A stretch of 15,724 bases of DNA from Physocladia obscura (GCA_027596945.1 JADGJH010000649.1:1-15724); one strand, 5' to 3'. Counted from the first letter of the stretch, positions 1 through 9,727 are shown. Numbers and translations: made by a program. The notes: a model not told the origin generated them from the sequence alone.

Positions 1-76
1 CAATGTGTTTTTTGTTTGCTTTTTTATATTAAATAATTTGTTGGAAATAGGCCGCGTTGCAAATCTTTGATTCCTA

Positions 77-116
77 TTTTTTTTTTTTTTTTGTTTTAAA
101 AAAAAAAAAAAAAAAA
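77..116. repeat. poly-T / poly-A inverted homopolymer
   Basis: A run of 16 T, one G, four T and then 19 A lie back to back, so the two halves can pair into a near-perfect hairpin of about 20 bp. It sits just upstream of the presumed last exon of the left-edge gene, probably inside its intron. Such runs are prone to slippage, so exact lengths may vary or be assembly-dependent. Confidence 0.8.
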
Positions 117-149
117 TCTTCGCTGAAACTTCATTACCAATCACTATAG

Positions 150-417
150 GCCCGAAAATTCTGTTCCTGGATCAAATTTGGTTTCCGACATTCATGGAAG
201 CGACGGAAAAGCTGGAACTGCTACTGGCGCAATTGTTGGGACAGGTGGATATGGCAGTGGAGATGATGCTATTGTTAAAGGAGGCGGTGAAGATGGTGAG
301 ATGTTGATGGAAGCTGGTCTTGTTACAGTAGAATTCCAAGAGAGACTCATTGGGCCCGCGGTTTATATCTTCTTGTGTGATGAAACACGTGTTGCATTCC
401 GAGGATATATTGTTTGA
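150..417 (+). CDS. 3' terminal exon of an unidentified gene (cut by left edge)
   Basis: An open frame runs from a stop at 124-126 to TGA at 415-417. A likely acceptor (ACTATAG) ends at 149, so coding would start at 150 with a split codon. The frame has the purine-any-pyrimidine codon bias of the other genes in the window, which favours it over the alternative frame at about 153-309 (leucine/glutamate-rich, ending TGA). The product has a Gly/Asp/Ala-rich low-complexity stretch (about 40 residues) followed by a more ordinary C-terminus containing EFQERLIGPAVYIFLC. There is no credible ATG, so the gene would begin left of the window. I do not recognise the family. It converges with the cis-prenyltransferase gene, with 176 bp between the stops. 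The exon could also be spurious. Confidence 0.35.
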
Positions 418-593
418 TGGTCAAGGCATGGAAACAGACTATTATTTTATTTTTTGAAGGTGAAATATCAAGGAAAAATCAAGTTACAAAGAAAGAGCTC
501 TAAAAACGGAGAGAGTAAACAACAAAATTTTTATTGGCGAAATGACTTTTGATGAATTTGAATGTTCTGTGGATATTAATTGCTCCGTTTTTT

Positions 594-2246
594 TTAAGGG
601 CAGTATTTGATGGCATCTGCATCACGTTCTTTTCTGACCGCATCCAAAAATCGCATAACACGCTTGACTTGCGCGTCAACAACCAAGCCTTCTTCATAGC
701 CAGCGCCAGTGCAACAAAAATTTTTGTCATTATTACGCGATGAGAACAAATAGTTCAAGTGCTTCTGATGTTGGTTTCTAGCTTGTGAGACCTGCGAATA
801 ACTCATTTGATATTGTATTAGTGAAGGCAGCATATGCCAAAACGTAAAATCTGGCCAGTAGACATTCAGAAATTTTATCTGGCAAGCGTTTGAAGCCTAG
901 TTATAAAAAAAATTTTAATATCCTCTCATGTGTTACAAAATTGGTTTTCTCAATACGTTGAATAAATTTTTCCTCCGCTTTTTTTTTTCGGTCTTGGCTG
1001 TACTCAACGTTCTTGCCATACTCGATGGTATCTTATTTCTTTTTTCTTCTCGATTTATTTACCTGCCACAGCATAAAATCACTCAGCCGAACTTCTCCAC
1101 TGGTCCGCAAAAGAATATCAACATCGCCGCTGCCACTGATACTATCGCTGTTGCCGCCAGTCCAAAAGCATTTTTCCAAAACCTCTTGGCTGATATCATC
1201 AGAATCAAGAATCCCGTCTTCAACACCCCTAACAATGGTACGCACGGCATACAAGATTTCTTCGCGACTAGTGTATGGCATGCAAATATTGAGGATTGCG
1301 TTGGAATTTGTCGCAGTCATTTTCGCGGCGAGGCTGGCGGCATGTTTCACGGGCGGCGGAAGGAGATCCAGACGACCGTAGACGCGAACAGCAATGCCGT
1401 GTTTTTTGACGATGTCGCTATTTGTGATGATGATGCAATTGGTTATAATTATATTTTAAGTATTTACACACCTGTTTGAGGCAAACTTTTGAAACTTCTC
1501 AGTACTGAGCGACATGATGGGATCAACTTCGCTAACTTTGTCTCTACTGAAGTTTTCAGTACTAAAAGCATAGACGGTCACAGTTTTGACGCCTAGTTTG
1601 AGGCACCAGTCAAGAGTCTGTTTAAAGACAAAACGAACGAATGAAGGGCAATAACAATTGAAAGACTGATATCGATTGAACGAAAAATTTGACGGATTTA
1701 CTCATACCTGCTCGAGCGCATCGGCGCCTTCTGCATGGCCGTGACGGACTTCCAAGCCGCGATTTTTCGCGAAGCGCCTGTTTCCGTCCATAATGAAAGC
1801 AACGTGGTTGGGAATGGGGCCGAGTCTGGCGAGAACAAAGATTAGAGACAGAAATGAAGGAAGGAGTCGCTGCACCTGATGAGGCGAAGAAGAATGGCCA
1901 TTGAATACTGGTGAATGTGGTTGTTTGCGGCAGAGCAAAAGTTGTAGAAGCTGTAGTTGTGCTTGTAGTTGGCGCTGGTTGGAATGCGGTTACTGTTGTT
2001 TCTAGTTTGTATCGAGTGGAGCGGAGTGGCTGAATAGAGGCCGAGGCCCAGGCCCAGCACGGCGAGCAGCACCAGCAAGAGACTGCTGGCTTTCCGGTCA
2101 CCGTCGACAAACGCCACCAGACCGCCTGCTGCTGCCGCTGCCAGCCCGACTGCGCCTCCAACGCCGACGCCGGCCCCGACCCCAGCCATGCCAGCCGATG
2201 CCGCCGGCGACGCTTGCGCAACCTGCGATAGCGAAGCCAGTGTCAT
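594..2246 (-). CDS. cis-prenyltransferase (dehydrodolichyl diphosphate synthase type) with N-terminal membrane segment
   Basis: Five exons: complement(594..896, 1063..1417, 1472..1617, 1708..1825, 1876..2246), 430 aa. The family condenses isopentenyl diphosphate units in cis onto farnesyl diphosphate to make the dolichol precursor for protein glycosylation at the ER. Hallmarks: GPIPNHVAFIMDGNRRFAKN (residues 126-145, catalytic Asp137 and Asn139), the YAFSTENFSR block, and RTSGEVRLSDFMLWQ (316-330, substrate arginines), followed by VYWPDFTFW. All four intron phases agree. Residues 1-123 are extra compared with DHDDS/Rer2 (about 290-330 aa): an Ala/Gly-rich stretch and a hydrophobic segment at about 54-73 (SLLLVLLAVLGLGLGLYSA). 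The first junction joins ...LLRLI to RLGPIPNH in frame, matching the helix that precedes the active site in DHDDS. Met116 would give a standard-length enzyme and is an alternative start. The exon 1 region is clearly GC-richer than its surroundings. Catalytic family assignment is firm; the long N-terminus is less so. Confidence 0.9.
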
Positions 2247-2277
2247 CGAATTTCAAGGTGTCAAAAACTCAATAAAT

Positions 2278-2283
2278 CACGTG
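2278..2283. promoter_or_regulatory. CACGTG E-box-like palindrome
   Basis: A perfect CACGTG lies 32 bp upstream of the cis-prenyltransferase start codon. bHLH factors bind this hexamer in fungi and animals. A single hexamer is weak evidence, so this is only a candidate site. Confidence 0.2.
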
Positions 2284-2515
2284 TCTGAAGACAACTTCCA
2301 CGCTTTTTTCTCTTTATTGCCACATGCTCAAGCAGTGTGTCGTTGTTGTTTACTTTTTCTTGGCTGCCGGCGTTTCGGTCTCTCCCTGTTTTGATTCCAT
2401 CCATAACGCAATGATCCATCCAATGAATAAAACATTAACACACTCAAAAAATATCTCGGGATTTAATTTTACTTACGAGTGCAAACGTCAGGTATGAGTC
2501 TCCGCTGAATCTGTA

Positions 2516-2528
2516 TGACTCAGAGTCA
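2516..2528. promoter_or_regulatory. TGACTCA site inside a 13-bp inverted repeat
   Basis: TGACTCA (2516-2522) is the consensus for Gcn4/AP-1-type bZIP factors. It overlaps the inverted repeat TGACT-CAG-AGTCA. It lies about 270 bp upstream of the cis-prenyltransferase start and 3' of the subunit e gene. Function is inferred only from the motif. Confidence 0.25.
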
Positions 2529-2635
2529 ATCGCAACTATTTTTTTCGTTTGCTTTTAGTAAAGTTATCAAACATCACTCTAATTCCATAAAATTTCGCTC
2601 TTATCAAGTAATGTATGCTACCGCAATTTCGTGTG

Positions 2636-2717
2636 AATAATAATAATAAACCACAACGACCGCAACAATATTAATAATAATATTATTATCATTATTATCA
2701 TTATTATAAATATTACT
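2636..2717. repeat. AAT/ATT trinucleotide microsatellite with inverted symmetry
   Basis: AAT units on the left turn into ATT units on the right, interrupted by a short CA/CG-rich stretch (2650-2666) and by ATC variants. The centre is a hairpin: TAATAATA (2672-2679) faces TATTATTA (2681-2688). It abuts the stop codon of ATP synthase subunit e and would lie in that gene's 3' UTR or terminator region. Confidence 0.7.
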
Positions 2718-3496
2718 TAACTGTTCAAAACTGCTGCCTTTGCAGCTTGTTCTCTGTTGTAAGCACCCTCGAACGCAACCTTAGCTTCCTCAACAAGGTC
2801 GGCGTATGCCCTGAATTCAGATTCCTCGTTTTGCTCTCTGACATACAACGAAAGGGACTTCTGGCGCGTGTAGCCGTACACTCCTCCAAACAAAAGTGCT
2901 CCCCAGCGGGCAACCTGAATTTGGTTGAATTAGTCACCATTTTTTTGATGTAATAGTGCGTGGGCCACTGAGTGAGTGAATGAGTGAGTGTATGATTTAG
3001 TGAGTTAGTGAATCAGAGCGATTTAAGAATGATTACGCGAAGGTGCGATAATGTGCATATGCGCGCAACGATGCAATAATTCGTTAATTCTTCCTCGATT
3101 AGTGGTACCGAAAATCGATCCAACGAGTGAGATCCCAATAGAAATAGCGCTTATTTGATCAAGGGCTTTTGCTGTGTTCCAGTTTTCTCTTGTCCTTTTT
3201 TTTTTTTGTTTCATTTCCTTCGTTGTTTGTTCGTTTCAGCAGACAGCTCCAACAACGAGTATGTCACTCTTTTTACATCCTATCTCCCGCAAATACCGTT
3301 TTCGTTTTTAAAGATTATTTAACGAATCTCCATCTGGTAAGGAAACCGAAATAGGAGAAAGAAGACGATACCGCCGAGAAAGGAAGGAATGGAAACGTTC
3401 GCAAAATAGAGACACCCTCTTAAACGTTCATTTTGGCGGTGGGGTTGGTGCTTGAAGAATACTCACGTTCAAAGAAGCAACGTTGACGACAGACAT
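2717..3496 (-). CDS. mitochondrial F1Fo ATP synthase subunit e
   Basis: Two exons: complement(2717..2914, 3467..3496), 75 aa. Subunit e (Tim11/Atp21 in yeast, ATP5ME in mammals) is a small inner-membrane protein at the ATP synthase dimer interface that helps shape cristae. The protein starts MSVVNVASLN and continues VARWGALLFGGVYGYTRQ. The Gly-rich transmembrane helix with the GxxxG-like pattern (GALLFGGVYG) is the family's dimerisation motif, and a charged helical tail follows (EEAKVAFEGAYNREQAAKAA). Exon 1 is only ten codons and ends at a consensus GTGAGT donor; phase is 0. The length is between mammalian (69 aa) and yeast (96 aa) versions. The intron is 552 nt, about ten times the local norm. 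Confidence 0.88.
2967..3012. repeat. degenerate GAGT/GAAT tandem repeat in the subunit e intron
   Basis: Imperfect 4-bp units (GAGT GAGT GAAT GAGT GAGT, then a spaced decayed continuation) lie about 50 bp from the 3' end of the 552-nt intron on the transcribed strand. A similar short GTGAGT repeat occurs at 6421-6436 in an intron of the PPR-like gene. This is probably neutral simple sequence. Confidence 0.6.
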
Positions 3497-3533
3497 TTTT
3501 TCCAAAAAACGAAAAAGGAAAATTCAAGAAGTG

Positions 3534-4073
3534 CATGGAGTGTATCTCTAACAAACTAAACCCCTGCAAACAGCCCTGACGTATGTTTTGTTTTCAATGT
3601 AAAGCGGTAACCTTTACTTACGTTATTAATTTTCAGCCGCTTTTCCTCAAAACACTCTTCACGATCATGATTACTTTGTCATGGATGGAGTTTTGATTTT
3701 TTCGGTTTCTCATGGAGAGTTTGATGCTTTGAGGTAATATATTAATGTGTTTAGGGATAAATGTTGTCAATCTCGTAACTGATGCAAAAGATCTGATTCA
3801 GTGTGAATACAATCAAAGCTACAAGGAGGTTGAAAATTCGCAGGTTCAACGGCAGGCAAATTGTCAATGAATATGAAGGAATGAAGCTTCATTCCATTCA
3901 GCAAGACTCGAGCCTTTAGTTCTGTGACAACCGAATAGCTCACTAATTTCACAAAGTTGCTTGTTGAATTTGAAAATAGACATTACTATCAGCCACAAGT
4001 GATTCTTTCATTGCGTATGGCGACCAGTCATTTACTCGAGGAGTGAAGCCATGTCTTTCACAAGTTGCTGTCT
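3534..4073 (+). pseudogene. broken coding-like pieces, possibly a Deg/HtrA-type protease relic
   Basis: Between the subunit e start and the PPR-like stop there is no intact gene. The + strand shows a series of short open frames, each ended by a stop and continued in another frame: 3639-3737 (contains HDYFVMDGVLIFSVSHGEF), 3751-3870 (VVNLVTDAKDL, YKEVENSQV), 3830-3919 (RRFNGRQIVNEYEGM), then pieces containing KLLVEFENRHYY and ATSDSFIAYGDQS. In that order they resemble the C-terminal PDZ region of plant-type Deg proteases: a Y-I-V-x-G-F-V-F core, a VSQVL...GYE.(I)xNxxVxxFNG loop, then an ATSDIL tail. The match is from memory and weak. The minus strand also has open frames here (3767-3952 and about 3955-4082, offset by one base), so strand is not certain. 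Confidence 0.3.
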
Positions 4074-4106
4074 CGTTTACTTAATAAGGGCTTAAAAAAT
4101 CATATT

Positions 4107-6610
4107 TTAATCAAAAGCACATCTCCTTCCAGTTCCAACTACGAAGGCGTAAATTTCCTCTACATCTCTAATACTCAAACCACCACCAACTTCCTCCCTC
4201 TCATTTCTTTTAATTTTTACTTGTTTTCTTCTGACTTCTTCATTACCATACAAACACTCCCATATTGTTCGGAGCACCAGTATTTCCCGTTGACATAAGT
4301 CTCTGTCATCTGCTGTTAGAACATCCAAAAGCCTTTCAAGCTCATTTTTGCTTATTGCACGACCTGCTTGTATTAACCCAGCCACCGACACACGCCAGAA
4401 GACATTGCCTAAGTGATAACTGCCGTTACTACCATGAGTATGAATTTCTTGCAGAAATAATGCGATTGCTGATGGGCGAGACTTTTCAGGAATAAGAGCA
4501 ACAAGAGCATCGACTGTTGTATCAATCATTGGATTTTTTTCACTTCCCTTGACTTCTCTTGCTTCGTCCGACTTTACTTTTTGTGCGTCAAGGTACAAAT
4601 CAAAAATTTGGAGAACATTTTCCAGATATTTCGCTCTTGCTGCTGCATCAACTACTCCCATTTCTTTATATGCAGACACAAGGGCAACAACTGAATCAGT
4701 GAAATGCTGCTTGGAAGAATAGTTCCATTGCCTCTGTTCATAATTTTGTGTCTCTGAAACCAACGATATTAGCATTGACATCGCTGAAAACAGAATGGAT
4801 TTTGCAGAATCAACAGCCGTTATATTCGATTCTTTAACACCAGCTTTGGCAAGAGATCCAACCAGTTTAAAAATCTCTGCAGGGTTTACCTTGGCAAAAC
4901 TCTCTAGAGCGTTATTGGCTGCTATAAACTGTCCTGATTTTATGAAAATCGAAATTACTCGATGATGAATTATTGGAGAAAACTCTTGAATGGTGTGCAT
5001 TTCTTTCGCCTGCAAATAAATTTTTTCGAGATTTTCAAGATAATCTTTGTTTGTGTCGAAAGTAGAGCAAAATTGGATGAGCGTATGAAGAATGGCAACA
5101 AAAGTTGCCAGTTGTGGCTTCAAATTTCCGAATTCGCCAGTCTGCATCCTTTTCAGCCATTCCAACGCTGCGTTTAACAAAGCTCTGCCATTTTTTTGAG
5201 AATTGCTAAACCTACAACACATTGTGATGATGATATGAAATGAATTTGCCTGAATTTGTTCAGAGTACTTGTGCCGTCTCCATTCCAAAAGATTCTGAAA
5301 TATCTCAGTCACGTGCTTCAAATGCTTTTCAGAATACGACAGCCATTTCATGATTGTATTCCACCAGACGCAGCTGTGGTCATGTTGCAAAATCATTTGC
5401 AACCTTACATCATTTTTGTACAAGGTCCATATTTTTTCAAGACGATTTGTCCTTCCATAAGCATTAATAGCATGGTAGTAGCATGTAGCGCTGATTGGCC
5501 GTTTCGGAAAAAGATTATTTGTGCTCTCAACTGCCAAAAACTTCTCCAATTCTTCAAAAAGACTGATTATATGTTCATAATCACGTGCCCATGAGTACGC
5601 AAGTATAAAAGCTTCGGCGTTGCTTTCAATCGAAATATTGCGCTTTCGAATTTCCGGTAACAAGTCAATCACGTTTTTGAATTTTTGGTGGTTCAGATAA
5701 TGCCTGGTCATGATCTGAAATGTGCGTGCATTAGGCTGTGCAAGCGACGATCCGGGGCGAAGCAGGTTGTTAAACGCTTTTTCTGCAGCGTCAAAGTCGT
5801 AATGCGGCGATGCAAGTGATACAGTTAGCAACGCGTTCCATACGGCGATTGGGATCGGGGTTCCTGATAATGTTGCCGAGTTTATCAAAGATCGGAGACG
5901 CGGAAGATCCTTCAATTTTTGATACACAGTAGCCATTTCTTTCATGCCACCACCTTTGTTTTCCATTTGAGATACGATTTTTTCGAGGAGCCGATTTCGC
6001 GAATCGGGATCGGCGACGGTGGTGTTGGAGATACTTTTAAAGAGAAAGTGATGGCTGACTATAGAGAGATTAACTTTATCAAGCATTTGATCGAGAAGAT
6101 GCGAATACTCATTCCAGGCAGATTCAGCCGAGCCTTTGTGTTGTAGCTGTCATGTTCAAAATTATGTAACAGTTCAAAAATATTCGAGAATAAGAGTAAA
6201 ACCTTTGACTCAAACTGGGTTCGCAATTTGTCAAACAAAGGTCCATGGCGTGGCATCAGAGATTCGACCTCCAGCTCGCGTTGCTTTTCCTTCGAATCTT
6301 TGGTATCCAGTTCGCGTCCAGGCTTCTAAATCAAATTTTAATGACTAGAAACGGCGTGATGACCACAATTAAAATTGCCGAGAATCCACAGTTTACTGTG
6401 GTATATGGTACAAAGGAATTGTGAGTGTGAGTGAGTCATAAAACAAACCACCGCTTCAGGCTGATCTGGTGAGAGATTCATGGCTACCGACACACCAGCT
6501 CCAGTAACTCTACTTGTTGTCGCTGATGATATTACTGCTGCGGCTGCAGCTGCATTGGCATCACCAGTGGTTGAAACAGTTCTGCTGAAAGATTGCAAAA
6601 CTCTTCTCAT
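4107..6610 (-). CDS. PPR-like helical-repeat protein, probably mitochondrial
   Basis: Three exons: complement(4107..6146, 6203..6325, 6449..6610), 774 aa. The start is chosen because the first residues (MRRVLQSFSRTVSTT) form an Arg/Ser-rich, acid-free presequence typical of mitochondrial import, followed by an Ala run and a Ser/Thr linker. The body is almost all helical pairs, with pentatricopeptide-like units such as ATCYYHAINAYGRTNRLEKI, NARTFQIMTRHYLNHQKF and NAEAFILAYSWARDYEHI. PPR proteins bind organelle RNA and act in processing, stability or translation; the exact target cannot be read here. Intron donors are poor (GTTTGT, GTTTTA) but phases fit, and an alternative donor at 6451 would drop one Val. 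The ATG is 20 bp downstream of the stop of the GCFC gene on the same strand. Confidence 0.75.
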
Positions 6611-6630
6611 TTCAAAACAAATTTCATATT

Positions 6631-9600
6631 TCAAAGCAACAATACAGCAATACGATCTAACAAAGGCCGATCCTTGCCAATCACGTTTACAGCAAGCCAC
6701 TTCAGCTGCTTTTGGAATGGTGCCAATAATTTATCATTGCTTTTCACCCAGTCTTTGGGAATTCGCTCCGCAATCTGTGACAGTAAGTCAAAACTTTCCA
6801 AAGAAAGGAAAGATTAAGAACATACCATTTCATATTTCAGAATATCAGAAGGTTGTGACATTGCTCCACTTAGCAGCGGAAGTATATACTGATTCAACAT
6901 TGTGTTAATCAAAATTATCTGTAAAGAATCTTTTGCAACAATAGTTTTGAATGTAATCAAATTGCTAAATATCTGGTTGATTGTTTAATTCATAAAAACT
7001 GAAGGAAAAAAAAAACATACTTTAAATATACTCCAAAAAATTACTTCTCGTCCATCAGTAGAAACTGCAGGTGCTCCTGCAACAAACTGCGTCAAATTCG
7101 CCGGATATGCATTCGTTATTTCTGCCACTGTTTTTTCCATAAGCATTACAAGTTCATCAATTATCCCCTGCAAATATTAAATATAAAAAAGTTAGCAAAA
7201 AAATTAATAACTGTCTTGTATACCTTAAAAGCGGCAGATTTTTTGCTCACATACTCTTCAAGGGTGAAAAATACTCGCAAACATCTCTGCACAGATCCAC
7301 GAGAAAATAAGTCGACGGTGGGAATCAGTTTCCGCACATGCGGAAAAATCGCCTTTCTGATAACAAGCGTTATCAGTGCCTCGGCATTTTTGTCATCTTG
7401 ATCATCAAATTCTGTAGTTTCTGTCAGTACAGTGTGCCAATCCATGTCATCAATCTTGATTGCCTGGAAAAAATTAAGGTATTTCAGCGCCAAGTGAGTC
7501 AGAAATGTGTCCTTACGTTATGTGCAAACGGATTCCAATCTATTATTTCGATTTTTACGAAAGGCATTACTGCCTGATGCACTGTAAGTCCAGCATATGA
7601 GCGAGAAAAATCGGGACTATACTCTTTCTTCCAATTTGAAAATACTGCCAAAATCTGGTTGATGTTCTTGTAATCTTGGGCAACATCAGAAAGAAGCAAA
7701 TCTTTTTTTTCTGTAATTGATGCTGTAGAAGAAATCAGATAAATTAGTGTGTAAATTAAAGGAAAGAAAACCCACAAACCAATCTTTTCGTCATACTCCT
7801 GCATAACTATAGTCTCAACTTCAACTTCTTTCTCGAGAAGCTTTTCCACGTCATTAACTTCACTAATCCGATAAACGACATTTTCGCGCCCACTTATTTC
7901 CCGCCCAAACGCGTCAACCTCACCGCCACCGCTCATTGCACCGAGCCCCACTTTCACAAACCCATTGACTTCATCCCGTCGCGCATTTAGTGCAGCCTCA
8001 AAAACCGCTGCCGCAGCTTCACAAAGATCCTCCTCAAGAACTTCAAACAGTGGCATTTTGGCGTCAAGCAAATCTGCTAGACTCGACCATCGTACCACAA
8101 GCTCCTGGTAATACGTATACCGTGTGCTAGCCGCTGAGATGTCTCGCTGCAATGCTTCTGTGTGTTGAGTGAATGTTGACAAAGAGGTTTGTGAGTGGGT
8201 TAATGTTTGTGTGGTAGCCAATAGTTCGTGAGTAAGTGCTTCCAGAGCTGTTGTCAAGGATTTTAAAACTTCCGATGCTGCAACGATAGATGTTGAGGTT
8301 GGCACTATTTTTATTTTCAATATATATATAAAATGAATCAAGTAAAACGAAAAAAGAACTCAACTGGCAAGTTCGTTATAGCTGATGCCATCGTTTTCGT
8401 CTTCTGTGTCATCATCAGCATTTTTTTTCCTCCTATATTTTTTTCCTTTTCCAAAGGTATTGGATGCTGCTTTTCGCAGTTGATCTTCTTGCCATTGCCG
8501 AGATTCGTCATCGTCACTCTCCGTATCCTCATCGTCTTGATCCCTAAATTATTGAGAAAGGATAAAAACAAAATAATAAATTAGTAGATATATAAATTAA
8601 CCACAAGTATATTCGTTTACATATCCATGATTTGCGATTGAATAGCTTTTTTCCGCTCCAGTTTAACTTGATCTGGTGTCTTGTTTCCAAACATTATCCG
8701 TGGGCCTTTATGCGCGTCAAATTCTTCTTCGGCATCATTTACTTCTGCCTCATCATCTTGATCTTCTGTAACAAGTCGTGACTCTGGGACGTTTTTCTTC
8801 GGTAATTTCTGAAATATAATAAGCATTACTATCAAAGTAAATGAAATTTTAACAACTTACTTCTCCGTCGAAAGATATAAAATCTTGACTGCTTTCATTA
8901 TTTTTGTTTGAATCGTCGTCATCAAGTTCATCTGTCTCAACACTTATTCGCACCCGCCTATTTCTTTTTTCATCACGCAGTTTTTTCAAAGCGTGAATTT
9001 CGCCGGGGTCAAGAATACGAGTAATTAAATTTTCAGCTGTATTTGTGGCAGTTTTTGCATCAGTTTCAAATTGCATATGATCGTGCGCAGTCCAAGAGTC
9101 GTCGTTTATAGAAGATGCAGCATATTGAGCAGGAAGAGACTTTTGGCTGAGAGCAAGCAGCTTCAAGTTTTCTTTTGAATAAGGATTACTGGCGGATGAT
9201 TCGTTTGCAGATATTGCAGCAGTTGCCGAAGAAGATGCTAACGTAGCTTCCAGCAATAGTTTGTTTTGGCGCAGTCGTTTGCGCTTCTCTTTCTCGACAG
9301 AAGCAGATATGTTGGATGAACGCGAATTCGCATAATCGAGATCGTCGGTAACATCGAAAGAGACAGCAACGGCGGATTGTTTGGGTTTGGCCGTGGGTTG
9401 AGAGACGCTTGATTTTGCTTTTGAAGTCGATTTTTGGCGAATTTTGGCAGGTGGACCTGAGTACAGAGGCGAATCGTCATGATCATTATCATTGCCACTG
9501 GCGCTATCGAAGTTTATTTGATTGCTGGTGCTGTTTATGAGGGATTCTTTGGCAGTGTTTGTCTGGGAAGAGGGTATTTTCGCGTTTGCGTTCATGAGAT

Positions 9601-9727
9601 CGAGTTCGGCACTATTACGTTCAGCGTCATTGCGTTCGTTGTCACTCGCATCCGAAGGCGATGCTGCGCGTACTCTTCGTGCGACAGTTGACGAAACAGG
9701 CGGTTTCTTGCGTCGAGCAGCAAACAT
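6631..9727 (-). CDS. GCFC/PAXBP1/ILP1-family protein (intron-large-complex splicing factor)
   Basis: Nine exons: complement(6631..6774, 6826..6918, 7021..7167, 7224..7463, 7517..7722, 7780..8304, 8365..8543, 8621..8808, 8861..9727), 862 aa. The family (human PAXBP1/GCFC2, plant ILP1) works with the NTR1/TFIP11 and Prp43/DHX15 proteins around intron release; some members were first named as GC-rich DNA-binding factors. Visible matches: N-terminal MFAARRKK then a long acidic/Ser-rich disordered region; LDPGEIHALKKLRDEKR; ESRQWQEDQLRKA, equivalent to the family's ELSRWEQEQIRKG; a coiled coil (about 413-510); and the GCFC domain (about 590-815) with YSPDFSRSYAGLTVHQAVMP, IDWNPF and VIRKAIFPHVRKLIP. 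The last exon (IPKDWV...) matches the family C-terminus but is slightly short. All phases agree. The start codon is 27 bp from that of the divergent sulfurtransferase gene. Confidence 0.88.

Larger units (their letters stand above)
2247..2716. other. gap between subunit e and cis-prenyltransferase; possible 5'-UTR intron
   Basis: No intact gene was found. On the minus strand a consensus donor (CTC|GTAAGT at 2476) and an acceptor (AAAACAG, ending 2386) would bound a 91-nt intron upstream of the cis-prenyltransferase ATG, best explained as a 5'-UTR intron. Short coding-like stretches flank it (one ends GETETPAAKKK before a stop), but no start codon reaches them in frame because a run of seven A shifts the frame into TAG. 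A tiny undetected gene is therefore possible but unsupported. Also here: a perfect TGACTCA (2516-2522), a CACGTG (2278-2283) and the AT microsatellite at 2636-2717. Confidence 0.35.

Noticed and set aside
153..309. Leucine-rich frame (FMEATEKLELLLAQLLGQ) overlapping the left-edge exon
   Set aside because: It looks helical, but its codons end mostly in G, unlike the other genes here. The overlapping Gly-rich frame has the usual codon bias. Kept only as an alternative.
928..1479. 183-codon + strand open frame
   Set aside because: It lies antisense to exons and introns of the cis-prenyltransferase, has no recognisable motif, and its openness mirrors the real gene's codons.
1622..2221. 199-codon minus frame over the cis-prenyltransferase N-terminus
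   Set aside because: It is an Arg/Ser/Gln-rich shadow of the GC-rich first exon; the other frame splices in phase onto the catalytic domain.
2472..2574. Small gene starting MFDNFTKSKRKK upstream of the GTAAGT donor
   Set aside because: A run of seven A puts the frame into TAG after KK, so the ATG does not connect to the coding-like stretch before the donor.
3169..3354. Hydrophobic 61-codon + frame inside the subunit e intron
   Set aside because: It is driven by poly-T and T-rich sequence, with no motif or splice support.
3843..3853. GGTTCAACGGC as a tRNA B-box
   Set aside because: It does not match GGTTCGANTCC, and no A-box or cloverleaf can be drawn around it. No tRNA was found elsewhere by eye.
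6480..6908. 142-codon + frame
   Set aside because: It is antisense to the PPR presequence exon and the last GCFC exons and has no motif.
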